Shown: positions 38,601-47,213, numbered from the stretch's first letter. The stretch is 64,000 nt of DNA from Flavobacteriaceae bacterium (GCA_017857815.1 JAFMCL010000003.1:44472-108471), one strand, 5' to 3'. Notes: generated from the sequence alone by a model not told the origin. Numbers and translations are program-made.

Positions 38601-38815
38601 TTATATTTAAAAATATTTCCGAAAAAATTAACAATTAATAAGACTAAAATAAGCTCAAACCACCAAGCGTTATAAATCCATATTTTGGAGGTATCCGTAC
38701 TGTACCAACTCTCTATGAATGTTCCCAATGCCATTGCGGTAGGAAAAACAACAAAAAGAATTGCCATTAAACGGTTTGAAAACAAATACTTTAGAAAATA
38801 TTCCTTCATTATCAA
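35678..38815 (-). CDS. ccsA: Fused ResB-CcsA cytochrome c biogenesis protein (CcsBA)
   Basis: A 1045-residue membrane protein of System II cytochrome c maturation, which exports heme and attaches it to apocytochromes. The N-terminal ResB/CcsB-like part has several membrane segments (ALGTFIESWYSTD, LHLSFILIIFGAF) and a large periplasmic region. The C-terminal CcsA part, from about residue 765, contains the WWD-type heme block SWGRYWGWDPKETWAL and later His residues (LVGLHSYASGD). Such fusions are usual in Bacteroidota. The start may be either of two ATGs (38815 or 38809). Confidence 0.94.
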   Translation of the reverse strand: MIMKEYFLKYLFSNRLMAILFVVFPTAMALGTFIESWYSTDTSKIWIYNAWWFELILVLLIVNFFGNIFKYKLFRKEKWAVLMLHLSFILIIFGAFITRYFGYEGVMPIREGATENTFLTDKTYLTVFVEGEIDGIAQRKTLEKDFLFSEHVNNDFSWENQFNGIPFSINYLNYTEDVEEQLVLNDSGDRYIKIVESGDGSRHDHYLKEGEVASIHNILFTLNNPIAGAINLRSEGGLHYITSPFEGSYMRMADQQTGNVEELIEQSLQLRSLYNLANFQFVIPDPPLRGQFEWVKISEETKQAEDALRLNIIAGNQSDSITILGGKGISNNMKKITLGGLDFYLKYGSLRKQLPFSIRLNDFIAEKYPGTEKSYSSFKSEITVEDKDPFEYEIYMNHVLDHQGFRFFQASFDPDERGTVLSVNHDFWGTNITYAGYILLYISMMGIFFIGKTRFKDLSVKLEKLKQKKKSLTLMLLLFGVSFANGQSHGHTTRPVFNFDSVVNTNVVSKEHARKFGRLVIQDLGGRMKPANTFSSELLRKVSKSDKYGELNADQVMMSMIENPAVWYNIPIIYLKRGNDSLRRILGVDSKQKKASLVSFFDDQGNYKISSQLENAYRAAVPNQFQKDFIEVDRRVNLLYSALEGKVLRIFPIPNEPSNKWVSYPELKDSSFKGKDSLYVYNILPLYFNALRLAKTGGDYKQSNGLLESIEGFQRKFGKQVLPSAKRIDAEITYNKYDIFKKLFSWYLYAGMLLFVVLLIQIFKNNKALKYLIAFLKYIILFLFILHTAGLIARWFISGHAPWSDAYESMIYVAWATLFFGLIFGRKSDLTLASTAFVSSMILMIAHWNWMDPAIANLQPVLDSYWLMIHVAVIVGSYGPFALGMIIGVVTLLLMLLTNKKNKEKIELNIKELTIINELSITVGLIMLTIGNFLGGMWANESWGRYWGWDPKETWALISIMVYAFVIHMRLVPGLRSNWTFNFMSIIAFASILMTYFGVNFYLVGLHSYASGDKIITPNFVYYALAIISILGILSYGRFNKFYKK

Positions 38816-38867
38816 TTGATATCTTTAAGCTTACAAAGATACTTGTTGAGATTTAATTACAACAAAA

Positions 38868-39152
38868 TCAAACTATCAAATTGAATGCAATAAGAAATAA
38901 TTCGATCAGAAGTGAAATGAAAAACACTTTGAAAACAATTTCGCGGCTAAACTGACCCAACATGGCAGCTAGGTAAGACATTGCTGCTAAAACAGATAAC
39001 GCCAATTGAATGAAGTTAAAGATGTTCATGCCTTTCATCGTGATATACATCGCAGCAAACGAGCCGCTACATCCAACCAATAGGATGGAAACGGGAATCA
39101 TTAAATAATATTTTGAAAGATAATTACGCCGTAGGGTATTGTAGAAATTCAT
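38868..39152 (-). CDS. Small membrane protein of unknown function
   Basis: A 94-residue protein with three hydrophobic segments (about 17-37, 45-65 and 72-92) and a basic N-terminus (RRNYLSKYY), so the N-terminus should face the cytoplasm. I do not recognise a named family. It is divergent from the DUF2520 gene and lies 52 bases upstream of ccsBA on the same strand. Codon use and compact placement support it as real. Confidence 0.7.
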   Translation of the reverse strand: MNFYNTLRRNYLSKYYLMIPVSILLVGCSGSFAAMYITMKGMNIFNFIQLALSVLAAMSYLAAMLGQFSREIVFKVFFISLLIELFLIAFNLIV

Positions 39153-39210
39153 TAGTAAAAGATTTAGGTAATATAAATTTAGGTAAAAATATCTTTATGT
39201 ATTTTTGAAA

Positions 39211-39963
39211 ATGATTAAAATCGTATTGTTAGGAGCTGGAAATCTCGGTCATCATTTTCAAAAGCTTTTTCATGAAGCTGAAAATGTTGATTTGGTTCAA
39301 TGGTATAATAGAGATTTAAACGCAATTGAGTTTGCTGAAAAAGACACTAAGATCACTAATATCCTTACCCAATTAGAAGACGCAGATCTATATGTAATGG
39401 CCGTTTCAGATAATTCCATAGCCAAAGTAAGTTCCCAAATGAATAGGCAACGCTTGGTTGTCCATTGTGCAGGTGGCGTTGACATGAAAATCTTAGAATC
39501 TGGAGGAAGAAAAGGCGTGTTTTACCCTTTGCAAACTTTTACAAAATCGCATGAATTGTCTTTTAAAGACCTTCCCATTTGCATTGAAGCTGAAGATGAA
39601 AAGGACAAAGTCACATTATTTAACCTCGCAAAAGAACTTGGCGCACTCCCTTATGAAATGAATTCTAGTCAGAGGGGAGTGTTGCATTTAAGTGCAGTTT
39701 TTATCAATAATTTTGGAAATCATCTTTTTAATATTGGGAATAAAATAGCCAAATCAAACAACATCCCTTTTGAAATTCTGAAACCAATCATTCTTGAAAC
39801 AGCAAAAAAGGCAATTGCACATGGACCTGAAAAGTCTCAAACTGGACCTGCGATTAGAAATGACGAAAACACAATTAAAAAGCACTTGGATTTATTAGAA
39901 AAGACTCAATACAAAGAATTATATTTAACCCTTACAGCTTCAATCAAACAGAACAATGAGTAA
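39211..39963 (+). CDS. Rossmann/DUF2520 protein
   Basis: A 250-residue protein with an N-terminal NAD(P)-binding fold (IVLLGAGNLGHHFQKLF) and a C-terminal all-helical DUF2520 domain (LHLSAVFINNFGNHLFNIG, GPAIRNDENTIKKHL). The pair resembles ketopantoate or pyrroline-carboxylate reductases in outline, but no substrate is known. The ATG at 39211 is preferred to the TTG two codons upstream. It heads a seven-gene operon and overlaps the phosphatase gene by 8 bases. Confidence 0.88.
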   Translation: MIKIVLLGAGNLGHHFQKLFHEAENVDLVQWYNRDLNAIEFAEKDTKITNILTQLEDADLYVMAVSDNSIAKVSSQMNRQRLVVHCAGGVDMKILESGGRKGVFYPLQTFTKSHELSFKDLPICIEAEDEKDKVTLFNLAKELGALPYEMNSSQRGVLHLSAVFINNFGNHLFNIGNKIAKSNNIPFEILKPIILETAKKAIAHGPEKSQTGPAIRNDENTIKKHLDLLEKTQYKELYLTLTASIKQNNE

Positions 39964-40480
39964 AAAAAATTACAAAGAAAAATTAAACAACATCAGAGCT
40001 TTTGTTTTCGATGTTGACGGAGTGCTTACCGATGGTAGGGTATTAGTGACCACCTCTGGAGAAATGCATCGTTCTATGAACACAAAAGATGGATTTGCAA
40101 TGAAATTTGCCCTTACAAACGGCTATAAGATTGCCATCATATCTGGTGGGACAAACGAAGGCGTTAGAGATCGTTTTGAAGAACTAGGCGTTCAAAAAGT
40201 TTATTTAGGCGCACATCAAAAAGACGATTCTTTTGACGATTTTGTAAAAGAAAACAATCTCAATTCAAGTGAAGTTTTGTACATGGGTGACGACATTCCT
40301 GATCTCTCAGTGATGGAAAAGTCGGGTCTTTCGACCTGTCCCAACGATGCAGTAACTGACGTAAAAAATGCTGCAGATTATATTTCTCATAAAAAAGGAG
40401 GGGACGGCTGTGTTCGTGAAATCATAGAACAAGTCCTCCGAGTTCAGGGGAATTGGCCTTTCGGGAAAAATAACAACTAA
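39956..40480 (+). CDS. kdsC: KdsC-like HAD phosphatase
   Basis: A 174-residue HAD-superfamily IIIA phosphatase. Motif I is FDVDGVLTDG, the Thr/Ser motif IISGGTNEG, and motif IV GDDIPDLSVM. It lacks a cap domain, like KdsC tetramers, which dephosphorylate 3-deoxy-D-manno-octulosonate 8-phosphate for lipopolysaccharide core synthesis. Specificity for KDO-8-phosphate is inferred from family. It is followed after 5 bases by maf. Confidence 0.88.
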   Translation: MSKKNYKEKLNNIRAFVFDVDGVLTDGRVLVTTSGEMHRSMNTKDGFAMKFALTNGYKIAIISGGTNEGVRDRFEELGVQKVYLGAHQKDDSFDDFVKENNLNSSEVLYMGDDIPDLSVMEKSGLSTCPNDAVTDVKNAADYISHKKGGDGCVREIIEQVLRVQGNWPFGKNNN

Positions 40481-40485
40481 AGCTT

Positions 40486-41076
40486 TTGAATATCTATTCA
40501 CTTAATGGTTATGAAATAATTCTGGCCTCTGGATCTCCAAGAAGGAAAGATTTTTTGAATCAAATCGGCTTGCCTTTTACCATCAAGACATTTGATGTGG
40601 AAGAAAGTTTCCCCAACAATCTAAAGGGCAGAGAAATTGCTGATTACATTGTCGCAAAAAAGTCAGCCCCTTTCAAAGAAATCATTCAGCCAAAACAAAT
40701 TGTCATCACTGCCGATACAATCGTTTGGTGTGAAAATGAATATTTGGGAAAGCCAAAAGACGAAGCAGATGCAAAAAACATGTTGCAAAAACTTTCTGGA
40801 AAATCTCACGAAGTGATTACAGCAGTTGGGTTTCTTTTTGATGGTCAATTTGACATTATCACAGAAGTAACTGAAGTGCATTTTAAAGCGCTTTCGGAAA
40901 TTGAAATTAATCAATACATCAGTCAACACGATCCGTTAGACAAGGCTGGAGCCTATGGCATACAGGACTGGATCGGGGAAATTGGGATTATTAAAATTAA
41001 TGGCAGTTACACCAATGTGGTCGGATTACCTCTCGCTCAGGTTTTTCAAAAAATTAAATCTATAATTCAGATTTGA
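40486..41076 (+). CDS. maf: Maf-family nucleotide pyrophosphatase
   Basis: A 196-residue house-cleaning enzyme that hydrolyses non-canonical or excess nucleoside triphosphates (dTTP/UTP type). ILASGSPRRKDFL, ITADTIVW, GKPKDEADA, SGKSHEVITAV and DKAGAYGIQ are the family motifs in order. No ATG lies near the first motif, so the TTG at 40486 is taken as start. Part of the KdsC-Maf operon. Confidence 0.92.
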   Translation: MNIYSLNGYEIILASGSPRRKDFLNQIGLPFTIKTFDVEESFPNNLKGREIADYIVAKKSAPFKEIIQPKQIVITADTIVWCENEYLGKPKDEADAKNMLQKLSGKSHEVITAVGFLFDGQFDIITEVTEVHFKALSEIEINQYISQHDPLDKAGAYGIQDWIGEIGIIKINGSYTNVVGLPLAQVFQKIKSIIQI

Positions 41077-41119
41077 TTCCTTTTTAAATAATGTAACTTA
41101 AACCTTAAAATCAAAACAA

Positions 41120-41998
41120 GTGATACACAAAATATTTAGCATTCTGTTTCTTGTTTCTTCTTTGATCAGCTGCTCAGAACAGCAGTTAAATCCAGAAAAA
41201 GTTAATCTTAGCAACGAATTCAAGTCTTATTGGTTTGATGGGAAAGCAGAAATATCTACTTACAGTTTGTCTCAATCGAGGTATGGGGAAATGCGTTCGG
41301 GAAATGCTGTTTTGATTTTTGTAACAGAAGATTTTTTAAAAAAAGAACAAGTAAAAGCTAATGTTTCTTCTGAAAAAAGTGAGTCTGTACTAAAGTTAAA
41401 TCGTAACGTTAATTTCTTAACCGGAATCTATCCTTATCACATCATGAACAGTTCTTTCGTTTCATTGGAGGAGAAAGAATCTTTAAGGAAAATAACAGCT
41501 TCCATTCAAGAATGGTGTGGACATACTTACCTTCAGCTCAATAAAAAATCAGAGCTCAAGATCAAAAGACATTCTTATTTTGAAGGAGAAGCAGATCAAG
41601 AACTTAATTTTAAAAATGCCTTGACAGAAGCGGAGCTTTGGAATACAATCAGAATAAATCCTAGCAGCTTGCCCATTGGAAATTTAAACATAATTCCCTC
41701 CTTGGATTTATTGCAGCTGAATCACTTAAAAATAAAACCCTATCCAGCGATTGCAAAATTAGATTTCGAGAATAATTATTTTACCTATAGTCTTGAATTT
41801 CAAGATTTAAATCGTTTACTTAAAATTAAATTCAAAAATAGTTTTCCCTACCAAATAGAAGGATGGGAAGAGTTTTCACTTAAGGAAAATAATCAACTGA
41901 GCAGGGCAAATCGATTGACCACAAAAAAAATTAGTTATTGGCAAAATAATAAACTAGGAGATGAAAAATACAGAGACAGCTTACTGCTCAATCCATAA
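41120..41998 (+). CDS. Lipoprotein of unknown function
   Basis: A 292-residue predicted lipoprotein with lipobox LISC (Cys18) and a GTG start. The rest is mixed alpha-beta without a motif I recognise; EWCGHTYLQLNKK near 132 and GWEEFSLKENNQ near 255 stand out. Homologs in flavobacterial maf neighbourhoods are sometimes labelled after Maf, but nothing here resembles Maf. It probably acts at the periplasmic face of a membrane. It lies 4 bases before the PIG-L gene. Confidence 0.8.
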   Translation: MIHKIFSILFLVSSLISCSEQQLNPEKVNLSNEFKSYWFDGKAEISTYSLSQSRYGEMRSGNAVLIFVTEDFLKKEQVKANVSSEKSESVLKLNRNVNFLTGIYPYHIMNSSFVSLEEKESLRKITASIQEWCGHTYLQLNKKSELKIKRHSYFEGEADQELNFKNALTEAELWNTIRINPSSLPIGNLNIIPSLDLLQLNHLKIKPYPAIAKLDFENNYFTYSLEFQDLNRLLKIKFKNSFPYQIEGWEEFSLKENNQLSRANRLTTKKISYWQNNKLGDEKYRDSLLLNP

Positions 41999-42002
41999 GA
42001 TT

Positions 42003-44453
42003 ATGATGCGTTTCATTATCTTTATTATGAGCATGAACGTCATTTATGCTCAAAGTTCTTCAGAGACCTACAAAAAGATTCAGAAGTTAAATTTTCTGGG
42101 TTCAGTACTTTATGTTGCAGCACATCCAGATGATGAAAACACGAGAATGATTTCTTATTTTTCAAATCATCTTCTTGCTCGAACTGCCTATTTATCACTG
42201 ACAAGAGGCGATGGAGGACAGAATTTAATTGGATCCGAATTAAGGGAAGCCTTGGGTTTAATAAGAACACAAGAGCTGTTATCAGCCCGAGGCATTGATG
42301 GTGGAGAGCAATATTTTACAATGGCCAACGACTTTGGTTACTCAAAACATCCAGATGAAACATTTTCGATTTGGGATAAAGAAAAAGTTCTTTCACAAAC
42401 CATTGAAAGAATAAGACAATTCAAACCCGATATTGTCATCAATCGTTTTGACCACAGAACTCCTGGAAAAACACATGGTCATCACACCAGTTCAGCAATT
42501 ATAAGCACCGAAGCCTTTGAACTCTCTGGCTCAAAAAACACTCTTTCTATCTCTGAAATCTGGCAGCCCAAAAGACTTTTTTTCAACACCTCATGGTGGT
42601 TCCATGGAAGTCGCGAAAAGTTTAACAAATCGGATAGATCCAATTTAATTGAATTTGATACTGGTGTTTTTGATCCTTTAACGGGTAGAAGTAATTCTGA
42701 AATTGCTGCAATGAGTAGAAGTCAGCACAAGTCGCAGGGGTTTGGAAGTGCTGCGCAACAAGGTCGTCAGTTAGAGTACCTAGAGTTGATTAAAGGAACG
42801 CCACTAAAATCAAACAATCCATTTGAAGGGATTAATACAAGTTGGACGCGCCTTGCAGGCGGTGCTGAAATTGAGAAGCTGATTGTTGACATTATCAATG
42901 AATTTAATTTCTCAAAACCTTATCTGAGTGTTTCGAAACTTGTTCTGGCCTATGATAAAATCAAAAAACTGAAGAACAAGCATTGGAGTGAAATAAAATC
43001 AAAAGAAATTGAAGGTATTATTTTGCAGTGTCTTGGGGTTAATCTTCAGGCAAATGCTTCAGTGCCTTATGCGGTTTTTGGCGAAGAAATAAACATAACA
43101 ATTAAAGCAGTCAATCCCAGTCCGATAAAAGTTATCATTAAACAGCTTGAAAAAATCAAGCAAACCGAATCAATCGAAAAATCATTGATGCAAAACTTCG
43201 TTTTTGAAAAAAAATTAAACCATATAATACAAGGGGAGATTAGTAGCCCCTATTGGCTTTCTGAGGAAAGTTCAACAGGAATGTACAGCACGTCTAAAAA
43301 AAACCTGATCGGGTTGGCAGAAACTCCAGCAGCAATTGTCATTGACTTTACGCTCCTAATTGAGGGTGTGGAGATAAAAGCGACCCTGCCACTCTCCTAT
43401 CGCAAGACAGACCCTGTCAGAGGGGAAGTTGTCGTGCCATTCCAAATACTTCCTGCCACCACAACTCAAATCGAAGAACCAGTTTATTTGTTTTCTGGAA
43501 AAGAAAAAAAATCAATTAATATAAAGGTCAAAAATAATGGTGAAAGTTTTAAAGGAAGCATTCACTTAAAGGGAAATAAACATTGGAAAATTTCACCAGA
43601 AAATCATAGCATTGTTATTGATGGAAAGGGCGCCGAGAAAAACCTTTTATTTGAAATAACACCCCCTGACTTTCCAGATCAATTCGCGCTTAATCCTTTA
43701 ATAGAAACTAGGAATAAAAGTTTTAACGCATCGATGCAGGAAATCGAATACGATCACTTCCCCAAGCAATACATGGTTGTTCCGGCAATTTCAAAAGCAA
43801 TTACATTAGATTTAAAAACAGACGTAAATAAAATTGGTTACATCAATGGCGCTGGAGACAAAATCCCTGAAAGTTTACGAGCAGTGGGAATCGAAGTTGA
43901 AACGCTTGATGCGGATCAAATTAGTCTTGAAAAACTGAACAACTATGCCTCAGTGGTGATGGGTATTCGGGCGTTTAATGTGAATGAATCCTTGCCCTTT
44001 AAAAATAAAATTTTATGGGAATATGTCTCTCAAGGTGGAACCTTATTAATTCAATACAATACCAGCAGAGGACTAAAAACAAATGAAATTGCGCCCCTTA
44101 ATCTAACGCTTTCGAGGGATCGTGTAACTGATGAAAATGCTGCTGTAACAATTTTAGATGGTAAGCACCTCCTCTTAAACCATCCAAACAAAATAAGCTC
44201 TAAAGACTTTGAAGGTTGGGTGCAGGAGCGCGGATTGTATTTCCCTAACCAATGGCACGATGATTTTAAACCATTATTAAGAATGAATGATCCCGGAGAA
44301 AATCCGAAAGATGGCGCGTTGTTGTTCGCAGATTACGGAAAAGGAAAGATTGTTTACACTGGATTAAGTTTTTTCAGGCTTTTACCGGCTGGAGTTCCGG
44401 GAGCTTATCGATTGTTTTTTAATTTAATCGCACCTAAAAATGAAAAAAAATAA
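42003..44453 (+). CDS. PIG-L family deacetylase with large C-terminal region
   Basis: An 816-residue exported protein. The ATG at 42003 gives a signal peptide ending VIYAQ and leaves a 4-base gap after the lipoprotein gene. The LmbE/PIG-L domain follows: VAAHPDDEN near residue 40, SLTRGDGGQNLIGSELREALGLIRTQE, and HGHHTSS supply the zinc ligands and base for N-deacetylation of amino sugars. The middle is beta-rich (about 370-600) and the C-terminus (about 610-810) resembles a class I glutamine-amidotransferase-like fold. A sodium symporter follows, so product uptake is plausible. Substrate unknown. Confidence 0.88.
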   Translation: MMRFIIFIMSMNVIYAQSSSETYKKIQKLNFLGSVLYVAAHPDDENTRMISYFSNHLLARTAYLSLTRGDGGQNLIGSELREALGLIRTQELLSARGIDGGEQYFTMANDFGYSKHPDETFSIWDKEKVLSQTIERIRQFKPDIVINRFDHRTPGKTHGHHTSSAIISTEAFELSGSKNTLSISEIWQPKRLFFNTSWWFHGSREKFNKSDRSNLIEFDTGVFDPLTGRSNSEIAAMSRSQHKSQGFGSAAQQGRQLEYLELIKGTPLKSNNPFEGINTSWTRLAGGAEIEKLIVDIINEFNFSKPYLSVSKLVLAYDKIKKLKNKHWSEIKSKEIEGIILQCLGVNLQANASVPYAVFGEEINITIKAVNPSPIKVIIKQLEKIKQTESIEKSLMQNFVFEKKLNHIIQGEISSPYWLSEESSTGMYSTSKKNLIGLAETPAAIVIDFTLLIEGVEIKATLPLSYRKTDPVRGEVVVPFQILPATTTQIEEPVYLFSGKEKKSINIKVKNNGESFKGSIHLKGNKHWKISPENHSIVIDGKGAEKNLLFEITPPDFPDQFALNPLIETRNKSFNASMQEIEYDHFPKQYMVVPAISKAITLDLKTDVNKIGYINGAGDKIPESLRAVGIEVETLDADQISLEKLNNYASVVMGIRAFNVNESLPFKNKILWEYVSQGGTLLIQYNTSRGLKTNEIAPLNLTLSRDRVTDENAAVTILDGKHLLLNHPNKISSKDFEGWVQERGLYFPNQWHDDFKPLLRMNDPGENPKDGALLFADYGKGKIVYTGLSFFRLLPAGVPGAYRLFFNLIAPKNEKK

Positions 44454-44538
44454 AATTTCAAAAATATATTTTGGTTTAGTTTTAACTCAAATTGCCTATT
44501 GGTCACTCTTTTATTTATTTATGAAATATTATAATTAA
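44440..44538 (+). CDS. 32-residue single-span membrane peptide upstream of the symporter
   Basis: ATG at 44440 to TAA at 44538. The basic start MKKNKISK is followed by about 20 hydrophobic residues (YFGLVLTQIAYWSLFYLF). It overlaps the PIG-L gene by 14 bases and shares one base with the symporter ATG (TAATG), so it seems translationally coupled. Short accessory peptides upstream of sodium symporters are known; this may be such a subunit. Size and lack of homology data limit confidence. Confidence 0.65.
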   Translation: MKKNKISKIYFGLVLTQIAYWSLFYLFMKYYN

Positions 44539-46208
44539 TGGGAAATATTGACTGGATCATCTTGGGTTTTACCCTAATTTTCATCATCCTCTACGGGATA
44601 AGAAAAAACAACTCTCACAAAAACATTCAAGATTATATTAAAGGAGGAAATAAAGCCTCTTGGTTTACCGTAGGTCTGTCTGTTATGGCAACTCAAGCCA
44701 GTGCAATTACTTTTCTCTCTACTCCAGGACAAGCATTTAATGATGGCATGGGGTTTGTGCAGTTTTATTTTGGTTTACCTTTTGCGATGGTGATCATCTG
44801 TCTTTTTTTTCTACCCGTTTATCATAAATTAAAAGTATTCACAGCTTATGAATTTTTAGAAAAAAGATTTGATCTTAAAACAAGAATTTTAACTGCAATA
44901 CTTTTCCTTATTCAGCGAGGGTTAGCAGCAGGAATAACAATTTATGCACCGGCGATAATCCTAAGCGTAGTTTTAGGTTGGGATTTAAAAATGCTTATCG
45001 TAATCATAGGACTCTTAGTTGTTTTTTATACAATGATTGGTGGAACCCAAGCTGTCAGTGTCACCCAAAAACAACAAATGTTCATTATTTTTTCAGGAAT
45101 GATCGCCGCTTTTATTTTTATCGTTTATGCTTTGCCCGAAAATATAAATTTTTCCAATGCACTAGAATTGGCAGGAATCAATGATAAATTAAATGTGTTG
45201 GATTTTAGTTTTGACCCAAACAATCGATACACTTTCTGGAGTGGAATAACGGGAGGGCTTTTTTTAGCTCTTTCTTATTTTGGTACTGACCAAAGTCAGG
45301 TACAACGCTACCTATCAGGAAAATCATTGAAAGAAAGTCAACGAGGCCTAATCATGAATGGATTCTTAAAAATCCCAATGCAGTTTTTTATATTGTTAAC
45401 GGGAGTTATGGTTTTTGTTTTTTTTCAGTTTGAAAAAGCCCCAATACATTTCAACAAGAATGCCATTGAAAAGGTAAAAGAGTCCACTCATCGAAGTGCA
45501 TTTGTTGAATTAGAAAAACTAAATGATCAGTTGCACCTTGAAAAACAACAATACATTAATAAAACGTTATTTTTTGAAAGCGAACAGCTAAAAGAGAAAT
45601 ACCTTCAAGTTCAAAATCAGTATGAGCAAAACCGAAAAGCTGCCAAAAAACTAATTGAACAAGTAGAGCCAAAAGTCGAGTCAAATGACAAGGATTATGT
45701 TTTTATTTATTTCATTTTAGAACACCTACCAAGGGGACTGATAGGGCTTCTTTTGGCTGTAATACTTTCAGCTGCCATGAGTTCCTCTGCCTCCGAAATT
45801 AATGCACTTTCAGCAACGAGTGTAGTGGATCTTTACAAAAGATTCAGACCCAACTCTGAACCCAAACATTATGTCTGGGCTACCAAAGGCTTCACCATAC
45901 TTTGGGGATGTATTGCGATTTTATTCGCAATGGTGGGGAATTTGTTTGAGAATTTAATTCAATTAATTAACATCATTGGATCGCTTTTCTACGGAACCAT
46001 TCTTGGAATTTTCTTAATTGCAATTTTCATTAAATTCATCAGAGGAAAAGCCATGTTTTTTGCTGCAATAATTTCAGAAATTATGGTATTGTATGTTTAC
46101 AAAATGGACATCGTTAGTTTTCTTTGGCTCAACGTAATTGGCGCAACACTCACCATTATGTTGGCCCTAATTTTACAAGCAATTTTTAAAGAAACAGTAA
46201 AAGCTTAG
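44538..46208 (+). CDS. Sodium:solute symporter (SSS family)
   Basis: A 556-residue inner-membrane transporter with about 13 hydrophobic segments. MATQASAITFLSTPGQAF near 50-67 and GGTQAVSVTQKQQMF near 168-182 are typical of SSS carriers, which bring in sugars, amino acids or organic acids with Na+. Residues 300-385 form a hydrophilic, heptad-like insertion. Co-translation with a PIG-L deacetylase suggests a sugar or amino-sugar substrate, but this is inference. It ends 2 bases from the convergent DUF2911-TPR gene. Confidence 0.92.
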   Translation: MGNIDWIILGFTLIFIILYGIRKNNSHKNIQDYIKGGNKASWFTVGLSVMATQASAITFLSTPGQAFNDGMGFVQFYFGLPFAMVIICLFFLPVYHKLKVFTAYEFLEKRFDLKTRILTAILFLIQRGLAAGITIYAPAIILSVVLGWDLKMLIVIIGLLVVFYTMIGGTQAVSVTQKQQMFIIFSGMIAAFIFIVYALPENINFSNALELAGINDKLNVLDFSFDPNNRYTFWSGITGGLFLALSYFGTDQSQVQRYLSGKSLKESQRGLIMNGFLKIPMQFFILLTGVMVFVFFQFEKAPIHFNKNAIEKVKESTHRSAFVELEKLNDQLHLEKQQYINKTLFFESEQLKEKYLQVQNQYEQNRKAAKKLIEQVEPKVESNDKDYVFIYFILEHLPRGLIGLLLAVILSAAMSSSASEINALSATSVVDLYKRFRPNSEPKHYVWATKGFTILWGCIAILFAMVGNLFENLIQLINIIGSLFYGTILGIFLIAIFIKFIRGKAMFFAAIISEIMVLYVYKMDIVSFLWLNVIGATLTIMLALILQAIFKETVKA

Positions 46209-46210
46209 TA

Positions 46211-47050
46211 TCAGTTACTCCATTTTTCTATAGATTCATTGTTCATGATTTCATAATCTTTATTACCCGCCTTTATGGCAAGTGCCAAAGACTTCTTAGC
46301 TGCAGCAATAGCAGCAGAGGTTTCATTTAAACCTGCTAAAATTAAAGATTGTTGACGGAACATCCAAAAAGCATCATCCTGCATCTCAACTGCTTTAGAT
46401 ATCCAAGTTTTCGCCTGATTAAGGTCGTGTCCTTCGTTAAGATAATAAACCGCTGCGTTGTAATAATCTCCAGCTTTGGGATTATTAGATAATGTTTTTT
46501 CAATACTTAACATGGCTTGTTTAGCAGAGGGAACTTCCACAGGCAGAGAGATCGAAGTGTTTTCCCATGATAGGTTTATGTTGGCGCCACTACTTTTTAT
46601 ATCAGAGATGTCAATCGTAAAAGTTTCGACTTCTTTGTCAATCCTTTGGACTGGTAAAGAGATGCTAAGCGCAATTTTGCTTTCCTCCCACTCTTTAGGA
46701 ACACCCCAAGAGTCCGTCTTACTATAAAAATACAACACCCAACTGTTTTCATCAGGCAGGGTGTAAATAGCGTATTTTCCTGAAGGTATCTCCTCACCCA
46801 TAATCATTATTGAGTCAGAAAACTCAATGGTCGTATTTTTATTGGCACCCGTTCTCCATAATTCTCCAAAGCGTATTAAATTTCCAACAATTGCTCTGCC
46901 TCTTTTCGAAGGGCGTGAGTATTCAATCGTAAAATCTGTCATCCCAACAACTTGAGATATTTTAGCCTTAGGACTCGGCTGGGGTGTTCTTACTTGAGCA
47001 AATGTTATGCTACAAAATAATGAGATGGCTAATAATAAATGGTTTTTCAT
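46211..47050 (-). CDS. DUF2911 protein with C-terminal TPR-like repeats
   Basis: A 279-residue exported protein. A signal peptide ends TFAQV. The DUF2911 domain (about 25-170) has IEYSRPSKRGRAIVGNLI, LWRTGANKNTTIEF and SGKYAIYTLPDENSW. Residues 180-275 are helical with TPR-like pairs (AGDYYNAAVYYLNEG, TSAAIAAAKKSLALA). It is a longer paralog of the protein at 32898. Function unknown. Confidence 0.9.
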   Translation of the reverse strand: MKNHLLLAISLFCSITFAQVRTPQPSPKAKISQVVGMTDFTIEYSRPSKRGRAIVGNLIRFGELWRTGANKNTTIEFSDSIMIMGEEIPSGKYAIYTLPDENSWVLYFYSKTDSWGVPKEWEESKIALSISLPVQRIDKEVETFTIDISDIKSSGANINLSWENTSISLPVEVPSAKQAMLSIEKTLSNNPKAGDYYNAAVYYLNEGHDLNQAKTWISKAVEMQDDAFWMFRQQSLILAGLNETSAAIAAAKKSLALAIKAGNKDYEIMNNESIEKWSN

Positions 47051-47175
47051 GTTATGTTTTAAATTTAATGCATCAAACTTTTACAAAAATATAATATTGA
47101 AATAGTTTTTAAGGTAAGTTAGCTTAAATCCTTTGTTAATTGTTTATATTTTGTTTAATTAAATATAAAAATAGT

Positions 47176-47185
47176 TAAACGTTTA
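47176..47185. promoter_or_regulatory. Palindrome upstream of the photolyase operon
   Basis: TAAACGTTTA is a perfect 10-base palindrome ending 2 bases before the -7 element. It may be the site of an activator or repressor of the light-response operon. No regulator gene lies next to it. Confidence 0.35.
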
Positions 47186-47187
47186 TT

Positions 47188-47195
47188 TATATTTG
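47188..47195 (+). promoter_or_regulatory. -7 promoter element of the photolyase operon
   Basis: TATATTTG matches TAnnTTTG, 18 bases before the first ATG. No TTG is found about 19 bases upstream, which suggests dependence on an activator. Confidence 0.5.
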
Positions 47196-47213
47196 TATAA
47201 ATAATAATCATAA

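Noticed and set aside
41120..41998. Second Maf protein
   Set aside because: The gene follows maf but has a lipoprotein signal and none of the Maf motifs, so naming it after Maf would be annotation carry-over.
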